From Fulvimarina uroteuthidis (GTDB lineage Bacteria; Pseudomonadota; Alphaproteobacteria; Rhizobiales; Rhizobiaceae): a DNA stretch of 64,000 nt. The stretch's first letter is position 1. Each line of letters opens with the position of its first letter. Where the stretch lies: the NCBI RefSeq assembly GCF_034321785.1, contig NZ_JAXLPB010000002.1, positions 186,001-250,000 of the forward strand, written 5' to 3'. Below are positions 26,648 to 34,913 of the stretch, piece by piece. Below the pieces are notes generated by a model. The model had not been told where the DNA came from, ran no database searches, and saw nothing but the letters and a program-made list of their open reading frames with translations. The position numbers and the translations under genes are program-made.

Positions 26648-27112
26648 ATGGCAAACGCCAAGAACAACGATCCATTCGGTCTCGGTAACGCACAGTCGAT
26701 GATGGGCATGGATCCGTCGAAGATGACGGAAACCTTCCGCGCCATGACCGAAAAGTCCATGGAGCAGTCCAAGGATGCTTACGGCCGCATGCGCGCTGCT
26801 GCCGACGAGGCCTCCAAGGCCCTGGAGTCGACGATGGAAAATGCCCATCAGGGCTCGCTCCAGCTGTCCAAGAAGGCGCTCGACGCGATGCGCGCCAATG
26901 CCGATCTCGGCTTCAGGCATCTCGACGCGATGATGGGTGCGAAATCCTTCTCGGAAGTCATCGAGATGCAGACGGGCTTCCTGCGCGAGCAGGCCGAACT
27001 GAACACCACCCAGGCCAAGGAAATCCAGGCGATGACGCAGAGCGTTGCCCAGGAACTGATGAAGCCGGGCAAGGACGCCTTCGACAAGGCCGCCAAGCAG
27101 ACCGGCAAATGA
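26648..27112 (+). CDS. Phasin family protein
   Basis: This 154-residue, fully helical, methionine- and glutamine-rich protein has the phasin_2 pattern KMTETFRAMTEKSMEQSKDAY, QLSKKALDAMRANADLGF and EVIEMQTGFLREQAEL. Phasins coat polyhydroxyalkanoate granules and are abundant, low-complexity proteins. The ATG at 26648 has GAGGAG just upstream; the reading from 26543 is an artefact of the open 5' leader. Single-gene unit with its own promoter and a clean terminator. Confidence 0.9.
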   Translation: MANAKNNDPFGLGNAQSMMGMDPSKMTETFRAMTEKSMEQSKDAYGRMRAAADEASKALESTMENAHQGSLQLSKKALDAMRANADLGFRHLDAMMGAKSFSEVIEMQTGFLREQAELNTTQAKEIQAMTQSVAQELMKPGKDAFDKAAKQTGK

Positions 27113-27192
27113 TGGCGTCCGGCGCGATGCGATCCCACGCTTGCCGCGCGGGTTCGAACCCTCGCGCCCCGGCCGACCTCTCGTAACGGTAC

Positions 27193-27218
27193 AATCCCGG
27201 CCCGTGCCGGGATTTCTC
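27193..27218 (+). terminator. Phasin gene terminator
   Basis: AATCCCGG (27193-27200) pairs with CCGGGATT (27207-27214) over a six-base loop, followed by TTCTC. It lies 80 bases after the phasin stop. The rest of 27113-27398 holds no gene that I can support. Confidence 0.75.
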
Positions 27219-27398
27219 ATTGGTGATGATTAATATATAGGCATCGGATCGGTTTTGGCGTGCCGCGCCCGCCGCAGCGCGAAATTTAGCCGCGGCGACA
27301 GCCGCTTCGGGGCCGGACCGATTTACAAGACCGAGCGGTCCCGTCTATAGACAGGCCGCGCCCCGATCATGTCTCCGGCCTGTTCGGCGCGCGTGCGT

Positions 27399-27473
27399 TG
27401 GGGCGTCGCCAAGTGGTAAGGCAGCGGCTTTTGGTGCCGCCATTCGCAGGTTCGAATCCTGCCGCCCCAGCCA
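27399..27473 (+). tRNA. tRNA-Gln (anticodon TTG), CCA encoded
   Basis: The acceptor arms TGGGGCG (27399-27405) and CGCCCCA (27463-27469) pair, then discriminator G and CCA. The anticodon arm GCGGC/GCCGC encloses TTTTGGT, giving anticodon TTG, and the T arm is GCAGG TTCGAAT CCTGC. An integrase gene begins about 100 bases downstream, so its 3' half is the probable attachment site of the island. Confidence 0.95.
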
Positions 27474-27577
27474 GATCTTCCAAGCCATTGATTTTGCTCA
27501 ATCCACCTTTGGCTGGGGCGCCCCCTGTGCCGAGTGAGACACAGGACTGCGACACAAACGTGAGACACGGAGTGTCG

Positions 27578-29725
27578 ATGATGGCCATCGGATCGAACTT
27601 GGAGCGTCGCGGCGCTGTCTATTACTGGCGCAAGCGAATTCCCGAATTTCTCGCGCGAAGGATCGGCGCGAATCAGCTACGCTACAGTCTGGGAACGAAG
27701 GACCTTGCCGCTGCGCGTTATCTCGGGGCGGGCCTGAACGCGAAGGCTGCGGAACTGATGCTCGACGAACGTCCGGAGGTAACAAAGCAGCAGTTGGCTG
27801 CGGTTTTCATGGCGACGCTCAAGGCACACAAACGTAAGCTTTCCATCCTCGCAGATCTCTCGCGCAACGATCCGACCTTCGACATCGAGGAGGAAGCGCG
27901 GGAAGAGACTGCCATGGGCTACTCCTACAAGCTGTTGTCGCGATACGGCGCCGGTGTCGCGAACGGTTCGAAGGTGCAAACGGAACTTAGCGAAGTCGGT
28001 CTCGACGCGCCTTCGATTGAAGCGGTCTGCAACACGCTCCAGCGGATGAAAGAAAACGGACAGCATCGGCCATCACAGGTCCGGATTGCCGAAGCGATGA
28101 AGGCAGCAGGCATTATGGTGTCGGCGGCGACCATGGCGAGGGTCGAACCGGTCTATCTGCGCGCTCTCGGCGAGGCGCTACTCGACACGAAGTCCCGGTA
28201 CGAGGACGAGCCAATCGATTTCGGAACCCTTATTAGCAGCCTAACCGAGGGAGAAACTGGCGTGTCGACGCCGTTGCAGGAACCTGCTGACGCCTCCCCC
28301 GAACGAGAAGGATCCTCAAGCGTCCGAGCTAGAAGCAAGGAAAAAAACCATCTCGCTTCATACGCTGACGAACCGCGATCCCCCGAAGACTGGAACGACG
28401 CTTCGCGCTGCGAGGCCCGTATGTCATCGAACGTTCGCGGTGATAGCCGAAAGGATCCGGCTGTCGACACGATCTACACCCCTTCGATCGATCCCGTTGC
28501 GCTCAAGGTGCGCTGGAACGACGGCAGGGCTTTACCGGTCGTTTCAGCTCCTGCGAACGTCGCTGACGACATCGACGCTATCGGTGCCAAGCTGATCGCC
28601 GGAAAGGTCGGAGAGAAGGAAGACGATCGGGAATGGGATGAGAAGACGGTCCGACAGGCTCGGATGATCTTCGACCTCTTCGCTCGCTTCTTGGCAGAAG
28701 AACGCGATGTCGCATCTCTTGCCGGACTTGCCCAAGCCGACCTCGACGCCTTCGACGGCTTTCTTCGCACTCTGTACAAATCCTACGGCAAGAGCCCTGC
28801 CGACAAGACGCGATCGATCGCCGAACTCCGTTCGGTTGCCGGAATGAAGCCTGCGGACGAACGCGGACTTTCGGGCCAGACCCGAAACCGGCATCTCACC
28901 TTCATCGGCCAGCTTCTCAGGCGCGCGAAGGCGTCCGGTCTCAAGCTCGATCGGGATCTCGACCTTTCCGAGTTCCGGGCGAAGAAGTCCAAGCGCGGAC
29001 GTGACGATCGGCCGGTCCCGAAGCTTGAACAGATAGAAGGCTTCTTCCGTTCGCCGATTTTTACCGGTTGCCGCGACTGGGACGATATTCACCGGGAAGG
29101 TCCACTCACCTTCCATCGCGCCGCTTATTTCGGACCGCTTCTTGGAAACTATCAGGGTATGCGCCGTGAGGAGTATTGCGGCCTCGCGGTCGCGGATATC
29201 GTTTCAGATGTCGGCGACAACCCGTTTCTCATCATTGAGAAGAACGAATTCCGCCGCATCAAGAACGATCAGTCGAAGCGAAGCCTTGCACTCCATCCGG
29301 AACTGATCCGCCTTGGATTTCTTGAATATGTCAAAACGATCCGGGCTCTCGGTTACGACCGGCTGTTCCCCGACCTTCACTCGCCATCGACAAGTAGTCC
29401 TCTCGGCGACCGGCTCTACGACGAAATTTTGCCTGCCTTGAAAGCGTCAGGGTTCACGCCGCATCAGTCTCGCCATTTCTTCAACAATTCCCTCAAGCAT
29501 TCGCGGGTGGCGGAGGAACTTCGAGCCGATCTGATGGGTCATGGCGGAAAAAGCGAGACCACGGAACGCTACTGTGATCCTGCTTCGATTGCGATGCAGC
29601 TCGAAGACATTGCAAAACTCCCAATTGTTACTGCGCATCTCGAAAGAATGCCAATCCGGCTTGTTTCGTGGGTCGACGCGAAGCAGTCTGCGCCGTGGGG
29701 ACGTCCACGACGGCGAAAAAATTAA
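27578..29725 (+). CDS. Tyrosine recombinase / site-specific integrase of the island
   Basis: This 715-residue protein has a DUF6538-like N terminus (GSNLERRGAVYYWRKRIPEFL). A long middle follows, then a phage-integrase catalytic domain with Arg in YQGMRREEYCGL, Lys in FRRIKNDQSKR, H-x-x-R in HQSRHFFNNS, His in LMGHGG and the nucleophile Tyr in TTERYCDP. ATG 27578 (MMAIGSNL) has GGAG ahead. It lies 105 bases from tRNA-Gln, the usual att-int arrangement, and should catalyse integration and excision. It looks intact. Confidence 0.9.
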   Translation: MMAIGSNLERRGAVYYWRKRIPEFLARRIGANQLRYSLGTKDLAAARYLGAGLNAKAAELMLDERPEVTKQQLAAVFMATLKAHKRKLSILADLSRNDPTFDIEEEAREETAMGYSYKLLSRYGAGVANGSKVQTELSEVGLDAPSIEAVCNTLQRMKENGQHRPSQVRIAEAMKAAGIMVSAATMARVEPVYLRALGEALLDTKSRYEDEPIDFGTLISSLTEGETGVSTPLQEPADASPEREGSSSVRARSKEKNHLASYADEPRSPEDWNDASRCEARMSSNVRGDSRKDPAVDTIYTPSIDPVALKVRWNDGRALPVVSAPANVADDIDAIGAKLIAGKVGEKEDDREWDEKTVRQARMIFDLFARFLAEERDVASLAGLAQADLDAFDGFLRTLYKSYGKSPADKTRSIAELRSVAGMKPADERGLSGQTRNRHLTFIGQLLRRAKASGLKLDRDLDLSEFRAKKSKRGRDDRPVPKLEQIEGFFRSPIFTGCRDWDDIHREGPLTFHRAAYFGPLLGNYQGMRREEYCGLAVADIVSDVGDNPFLIIEKNEFRRIKNDQSKRSLALHPELIRLGFLEYVKTIRALGYDRLFPDLHSPSTSSPLGDRLYDEILPALKASGFTPHQSRHFFNNSLKHSRVAEELRADLMGHGGKSETTERYCDPASIAMQLEDIAKLPIVTAHLERMPIRLVSWVDAKQSAPWGRPRRRKN

Positions 29726-30011
29726 GCAATCTCATCCAGCTTGGTTGTTTCCAGAGTCGGAGAGAATTCAAGCTGTATGCGTTCGTCCTGAGATAATATC
29801 TTCAAGCGTGATGTAGCTGGCGTTGAGTGCCCTGCTCTCCGGCAGGGCCGGGATGGTCACCATGTTACGCCGGGCAGGCTGACGACGGGATCGTCGCTCA
29901 ATGGCGCGATGGTTGCCAATGCATGTAGCGGCACGCTGGACCACCCATTCGTCGTTCTGTGCTAGCAGCAGGATTGGACTTGTTTCGCTAATGTGAAGAG
30001 CGTTTTCGGTT

Positions 30012-30172
30012 TTATGCTGCCAGCCTCTCGAATCGAAGCGGGCTGATGAAATCGAGCGCCGAGTGGCGGCGGACAGGCTTATAGAAGCCATCGATATATC
30101 GACCGATCGCGTTGGAGGCCTCGAAGCGGGTTTGGAAGATGGTGCGCCAGACGAGTGCCGCCTTCAACTGTC
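30012..30172 (-). pseudogene. IS3-family transposase, C-terminal fragment
   Basis: The minus strand encodes WRTIFQTRFEASNAIGRYIDG then FYKPVRRHSALDFISP and a stop at 30012. This is the last 45-50 residues of an IS3-family OrfB integrase domain. It belongs to a different IS3 subgroup from the OrfB piece at 30501-31003. The 286 bases between the integrase gene and this fragment hold no gene I can support. Confidence 0.75.
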
Positions 30173-30369
30173 AAATCGCGTCGAACCGTGGGTCTGACGC
30201 AAACTCGATGACAGTCATCCTGCCCCAAGAATCCGAGCTTCCAGCAGATCAATCTTCGCGCGCCCGTACATTTTCCGCTCACGAACTTGAGTTTGTTGAC
30301 CTGGCACTCGGTCTGACCGTTCGACCAAGACTCGGTAGACCGCCGTTCAGGGCGGGTGAGAGAGCTCGG

Positions 30370-30501
30370 GAGAGCTGGAAGGACAAGCTGTTCAAAGCAA
30401 GGCAAAAGGATACCGATGCCCGGTGGACGGTGAAGTTTTCCAAGGCCAAACCGGTGGAGAACGGCCAGAAGCAGCATATCGACATCGCGATCCCGACCTT
30501 C
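30370..30501 (+). pseudogene. IS5-family transposase, internal fragment
   Basis: The plus strand reads SWKDKLFKARQKDTDARWTV followed by KFSKAKPVENGQKQHIDIAIPTF, the middle of an IS5-family DDE transposase with an Asp in DTDARW. It ends abruptly at 30501, where the IS3 OrfB reading on the other strand begins, so one element broke the other. Confidence 0.65.
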
Positions 30502-31003
30502 AGGACATCGATGACGTTGATCGAGTTCAGCTTCCGATCGATCCGGATCGCCAGACTTTCGCGGGTGAACTCGTCGATGACATTCAGCATGCGGAACTTC
30601 CTTCCGTCATGGGTCCGGCTCTCGACGAAGTCGTAGGACCAGACGTGATTGGGATACTCCGGCCGCAGACGGACGCATGATCCGTCGTTCAGCCAGAGCC
30701 GACCTTTTTTCGGTTGCTTCTGTGGGACTTTGAGCCCTTCCCGCCGCCAGATACGCTCGACGCGTTTGACGTTCACCGTCCAGCCTTCGCTCTTCAGCAT
30801 GGCGGCGATCCGGCGGTAGCCGTACCGGCCGTATTCGCTGGCAAGCCGGATGATATCCGCGGTCAGCGCCTCCTCATCAGCCCGACCGCTTGCCTTCTTG
30901 CGCTGCGTCGATCGATGCTGACCAAGAACCAGGCATGCCATGCGCTCCGACACGCCGAGCTTGGAGACGACATGGTCGACGCATTCCCGACGACGCGAAG
31001 GGC
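30501..31003 (-). pseudogene. IS3-family OrfB, 5' part only
   Basis: The minus strand encodes GVSERMACLVLGQHRSTQRKK, then YGYRRIAAMLKSEGW, NHVWSYDFVES and VIDEFTRESLAIRIDRKLNS, the N-terminal half of an IS3-family integrase-type OrfB. It stops matching after NVIDVL at 30501, where the IS5 fragment starts, so the catalytic second Asp and Glu are lost. It pairs with the intact orfA just upstream. Confidence 0.85.
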
Positions 31004-31282
31004 TCAGAAGTTTCCCGACGCAGCCTCACTGAGAATCAGCTTCTCGAGCGTCAGATGGGAGACCGCCTTGCGTAGACGCTCGTTCTCCTTCTCAAGATCC
31101 TTCAGGCGCTTTACCTGGCTGCCCTTCAGGCCGCCATACTCCTTGCGCCAGCGATAATAGGTGAATTGCGTGACGCCGATCGCGCGAACCGCCTCCGCCA
31201 CGCTTCGGCCCTGCGAAACCAAGACATCGACCTGCCGCAGCTTCGCGACGATCTCTTCAGGTTTGTGCTTCTTGTTCGGCAT
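31004..31282 (-). CDS. IS3-family OrfA transposase subunit
   Basis: This 92-residue protein starts MPNKKHKPEEIVAKLRQVDV, with a helix-turn-helix (SVAEAVRAIGVTQFTYYRWRKEYGG) and a C-terminal leucine zipper (KRLKDLEKENERLRKAVSHL). It normally joins OrfB by programmed frameshift to make the transposase. OrfA is whole but its OrfB is truncated, so the element is dead on its own. Confidence 0.88.
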   Translation of the reverse strand: MPNKKHKPEEIVAKLRQVDVLVSQGRSVAEAVRAIGVTQFTYYRWRKEYGGLKGSQVKRLKDLEKENERLRKAVSHLTLEKLILSEAASGNF

Positions 31283-31348
31283 GCTCTCGTCCTCCGATGG
31301 TCTCAAAAACCATACTTCATTGAGGACCACTTTCGTGGGGGCAGACCA

Positions 31349-32110
31349 ATGACGAAGGGACGTTCTCTCATGCTGAACCATCCGACCATCGACCAGATGC
31401 AGACCCTCGGCCTTGCCGGAATGGCGAGTGCCTATCGCGAATTGAGCGATCAACCTGGAGCGAGCGAGCTTGCCCGCGACGAATGGTTGGGTCTCATGCT
31501 CGATCGCGAGACCGCCGTTCGCGCTGACAAGCGGCTGACCAACCGCCTTCGGCTTGCCAAGCTCCGCTTTCCCGACGCTTCCATCGAGGATATCGATTTT
31601 GCCGCCGCCCGCGGTCTCGATCGACACCATGTGCTATCATTGGCCCAGGGCGAATGGTTGAAAGCCAACGAGAATTTGATTCTCAACGGCCAGACCGGCA
31701 CTGGCAAGACGTGATAGGCCTGCGCCTTCGGCCGACAGGCGGCTCGGCTCGATCACTCTGTCCTCTATGTCCGAATGCCCCGCCTGTTCGAGGATCTGGC
31801 CATGGCCCGCCTCGATGGCCGCTTTCCGAGTTTGGTCGACAAGCTCGCTCGTGCCCAGCTTCTGATCCTCGATGACTGGGGAACCAACGGTCTGGGCGAT
31901 CAACAGCGCCTCGACCTTCTGGAAATCTGCGAAGAACGCTACCGCCGGAAATCCACCTTGATCACCGCTCAGGTGCCCGTATCGCGCTGGCACGATCTCA
32001 TCGGAAGCCCGACAATCGCCGACGCGATCCTGGATCGCCTCGTCCACAACGCCCACCGCATCAACCTGGAAGGAGAAAGCATACGCAAAACCAAAACCGT
32101 CGCCGCTTGA
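31349..32110 (+). pseudogene. istB: IS21-family IstB helper ATPase broken by two stop codons
   Basis: 254 codons in one frame. It starts MTKGRSLMLNHPTIDQMQTL and reaches Walker A GQTGTGKT, where TGA and TAG follow directly at 31712-31717. The same frame then continues ACAFGRQAARLDHSVLYVRM, Walker B LLILDDWGTN and SRWHDLIGSPTIADAILDRL to a normal end. IstB drives target choice for the IstA transposase. No istA is present, so this is a remnant, with the stops probably point changes in a Trp-Leu pair. Confidence 0.85.
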
Positions 32111-32179
32111 CCGCGATCGCAATCCGCGAAATCAATCACCCTTGAACGAAACAAGGCTCTTCGATCTTCACGCCCAAAG

Positions 32180-32249
32180 CTGTCCGCGACTTTCCGAAAC
32201 GAGTGTCCGCGACTTAGCGAAACGACTGTCCTGAATCAGCGAAATCCGC
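32180..32249 (+). repeat. Tandem transposase-binding repeats of the IS21 end
   Basis: Three spaced copies of a 23-base motif beginning TGTCC and running into GCGAAA (starts about 32181, 32204 and 32227, the third more diverged) follow istB. IS21 elements carry such multiple terminal repeats. The remainder of 32250-32447 shows no gene. Confidence 0.65.
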
Positions 32250-32447
32250 AAGCAAAATTTTCTGATTGCGGGTGCGGGCCGATACCGGACTGTCCGCTCG
32301 CAGATTTTCGGCGCAAGGAGCTGCCATCCAGCGTTCAAGTACCGAAGAGAAGTATTTCGTCTGAATCGGAAACTGCCACGTTTCCACACGGCTAAGATGG
32401 AGCATTCGTACCTGAATGCGCCCTTTCTCGAACCTGCGTTTTCCATG

Positions 32448-33038
32448 TCAGAAAGGGGGTGATCTCCGCTCCTTCTGGAACTTCGCCGCATCAGACCACC
32501 ATTCGAGATCGGCTGCGAAGCGGTCGAAATTCCGTTCTAATGCCTCACCGGCTTTGCCTGTCGGAGCTGCGTCTTCGTCAAGTGTCGAAATGATCGGCCC
32601 AACTGCCAAAGTCGAGGATGTAACGACCATGCCCATTTCCGATAACGTCCCGTGCCAGGCGAGACCTGCACGAACGCCCGAGAGACGGCCGGCGGAATAG
32701 CTGGCCATCGCGGCTGGACGCCAAAACCACTCTTCCAGAAAGTGATCTGTCAGGTTTTTCAAACCCGGCTGGATGCCCCAGTTGTATTCGCCCACAACGA
32801 AAACGAATGCGTCGGCCGCAGTGATTTTGGCGGCAAGTGCCTGGAGAGCTTCGGGGGCCTCTCCGACGGGATATTCTTTGTACATGCGATCGAGCATCGG
32901 GAGTCCTACGGCTTTTGCGTCAATGAGCTCCACTTCGTGACCGCGTTTGCTGAAGGCGGTCACGAGGAAGTTTGCGAGCCGGATACCGGTTCGATCCTGA
33001 CGGTAGGAGCCGTAGAAGACGAGGATCCGGTGGGACAA
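32448..33038 (-). CDS. NADPH-dependent FMN reductase-family (flavodoxin fold) protein, Kef partner candidate
   Basis: This 196-residue flavodoxin-like oxidoreductase opens with HRILVFYGSYRQDRTGIRLANF (FMN phosphate loop) and has VGEYNWGIQPGLKNLTDHF, the second flavin loop of the family. I chose a TTG start at 33038 (LSHRILVF) because CAGGAG lies six bases ahead and no ATG exists before residue 40. It follows the KefB-type gene by 43 bases. In KefFC systems a quinone oxidoreductase of this fold binds and activates the channel, so a similar partnership is likely. Confidence 0.75.
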   Translation of the reverse strand: MSHRILVFYGSYRQDRTGIRLANFLVTAFSKRGHEVELIDAKAVGLPMLDRMYKEYPVGEAPEALQALAAKITAADAFVFVVGEYNWGIQPGLKNLTDHFLEEWFWRPAAMASYSAGRLSGVRAGLAWHGTLSEMGMVVTSSTLAVGPIISTLDEDAAPTGKAGEALERNFDRFAADLEWWSDAAKFQKERRSPPF

Positions 33039-33081
33039 AGCGTTCTCCTGATGTTCGTATCGTTCCACGACGATCGCAAGT

Positions 33082-34842
33082 TTACCGTGCCGTTTGCGTG
33101 AGCGGTTCGGGCACGGGTGCGGTGTGAAGGTGCTCACGCCCCGACAACGCATGGCCTTGGATCTGCTCGGTAAGTCGTTGGGCGTCGCGTAGCCGAATGT
33201 CGTCGACTGCGTCTACGATGCTTGCGTCGTCGAAGCCGAGTGTCCGAAGGACCTGAGCGCCCATTCGATGCGCGGACTCGACTGTCTCACGGATCTCGAA
33301 ATCGACGCCTGAGCGGATCAATTCGATCGCGTGATCTCGATCGTAGCTTCGAGCAAGGACCTTGGCATTCGGGAACTCTGTCATGACAAGCGATGCGATC
33401 GCGCTGATAACCTTACGATCTGCGGCGCAGATGACGATTGCTTGCACCTCCGCAGCGCCAGATGTGCGAAGGACATCAAGACGAGCGCCATCGCCGTAGT
33501 AAACCTTGAATCCGAAGCGAGCCGCCTCGTGGATTCGATCTGGATCGTTCTCAATGACCGAGACAGCGACGCCACGTGACAGAAGGGACTGCACGGCAAT
33601 TTGCGCGAACCGGCCAAACCCGATCACAAGAACTCGGCCGCGCAGTGCATCGGCGTTCTCGACGCCATTGAGAGAAACAGTTTCTGCCCTCAAAAGCCTA
33701 TCGGCACATATCAGTATAAGGGGCGTCATTGCCATCGACAGGATCACCACGGTTGAGAAGATCGCGTTGTCGCGACCATCGATCACCCCGCTCTCTGTTG
33801 CCGCAGTGTAGAGAACGAAGGCGAACTCGCCACCCTGCGCGAACATGGCTGTCCGCTGCAGCGCGCTTCGGTTCGAGCCGCCCCACAGGCGGGCAACCCC
33901 ATAAACGGCGATCGATTTGACCACCACATAGGCGAGAAGCATGGACAGAAGCAGCGGCCATTCGCGTGCGACGACCGTCAGATCGAGGGACATGCCGACA
34001 GACAGGAAGAACAGACCCATCAGAAGCCCTTTGAAGGGTTCAATATCGCTCTCGATCTGATGGCGGTAGCTTGATCCCGACAGCATGACGCCTGCCAGGA
34101 AGGCACCCATCGCCATCGATAGCCCGACTGCTTCCATCAGAAGCGCAGCACCCAGCACGACCAGAAGGGCCCCGGCTGTCAAGACTTCTCGGGTACGCGC
34201 CCGGGCCAGCAGCGCGAAAAATGGCTCGAGCAGCCAGTATCCGACGGCCATCAGCAACAAAATACCCGCGAGCGCGACCGAGACGACCCCAAGTCCAGCC
34301 TCTCCCTGCCCCAATGGTGAAAGAAAGGCGACGATCGCGAGCAAAGGCACGATCAACAAGTCCTCGAACAAGAGGATCGAAACCGATTGTCGCCCCTCTT
34401 CGCTCGCGATCTGACCGCGCTCCTGTAGAACCGACATGATCACTGCGGTGGACGACAAGACGAAGCCTGCCCCTGCAACGAAAGCGACGGCTGGTCTTAA
34501 AGCGAACAGGGCGACGCCGGCGCCCGTCAGGAGCAGGATGGCGAGAAGAACCTGCGCCAAGCCGAGGCCAAAAATTTGGTTATGCATCAACCATAGCTTC
34601 TGAGGTCGCAGCTCCAGTCCGATGACGAACAGGAACATCACCACGCCAAGCTCGGCGACATGCAGGATGGCAGCTGGATCGGTGAACAGTCCCAAGATGG
34701 ACGGACCAACCAAGGCGCCCGCCGTGAAGTAGCCCAACACGGAGCCGAGCCCGAGACGCCGGAAAAGGGGAACGGCCACCACGGCGGCTCCCATCAGCGT
34801 CACCATCGGCCCAACGATTGCGCCTACCCCCTCGGCTGCCAT
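33082..34842 (-). CDS. KefB/KefC-type K+/H+ antiporter with C-terminal RCK domain
   Basis: This 586-residue protein has twelve-plus transmembrane helices of the CPA2 cation/proton fold (LGYFTAGALVGPSILG, LELRPQKLWLM, LFFLSVGMSLDL). From about residue 400 a TrkA-N domain follows (GRVLVIGFGRFAQIAVQSLLSRG), with the VIENDPDRI acidic loop typical of nucleotide or glutathione sensing. Kef systems leak K+ to acidify the cytoplasm in electrophile stress. It is followed by the flavin reductase, and both sit inside the island. Confidence 0.88.
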   Translation of the reverse strand: MAAEGVGAIVGPMVTLMGAAVVAVPLFRRLGLGSVLGYFTAGALVGPSILGLFTDPAAILHVAELGVVMFLFVIGLELRPQKLWLMHNQIFGLGLAQVLLAILLLTGAGVALFALRPAVAFVAGAGFVLSSTAVIMSVLQERGQIASEEGRQSVSILLFEDLLIVPLLAIVAFLSPLGQGEAGLGVVSVALAGILLLMAVGYWLLEPFFALLARARTREVLTAGALLVVLGAALLMEAVGLSMAMGAFLAGVMLSGSSYRHQIESDIEPFKGLLMGLFFLSVGMSLDLTVVAREWPLLLSMLLAYVVVKSIAVYGVARLWGGSNRSALQRTAMFAQGGEFAFVLYTAATESGVIDGRDNAIFSTVVILSMAMTPLILICADRLLRAETVSLNGVENADALRGRVLVIGFGRFAQIAVQSLLSRGVAVSVIENDPDRIHEAARFGFKVYYGDGARLDVLRTSGAAEVQAIVICAADRKVISAIASLVMTEFPNAKVLARSYDRDHAIELIRSGVDFEIRETVESAHRMGAQVLRTLGFDDASIVDAVDDIRLRDAQRLTEQIQGHALSGREHLHTAPVPEPLTQTAR

Positions 34843-34913
34843 GCCTCTTCCTTCTCGGGCGAGTGTTTCCCGCGCATCTCAACCAGCATCAATTTGCCCA
34901 AGCCGGTCATGCG

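Noticed and set aside
27150..27161. GGGTTCGAACCC, a tRNA T-arm-like sequence before tRNA-Gln
   Set aside because: No matching acceptor, D or anticodon arms around it; probably chance or an old remnant.
29768..30091. 107-codon minus-strand frame after the integrase
   Set aside because: It has no family pattern, and its 5' end overlaps the IS3 C-terminal fragment in another frame.
30112..30636. 174-codon plus-strand frame as a gene
   Set aside because: Only its middle (IS5 fragment) has meaning; the ends are antisense to IS3 pieces.
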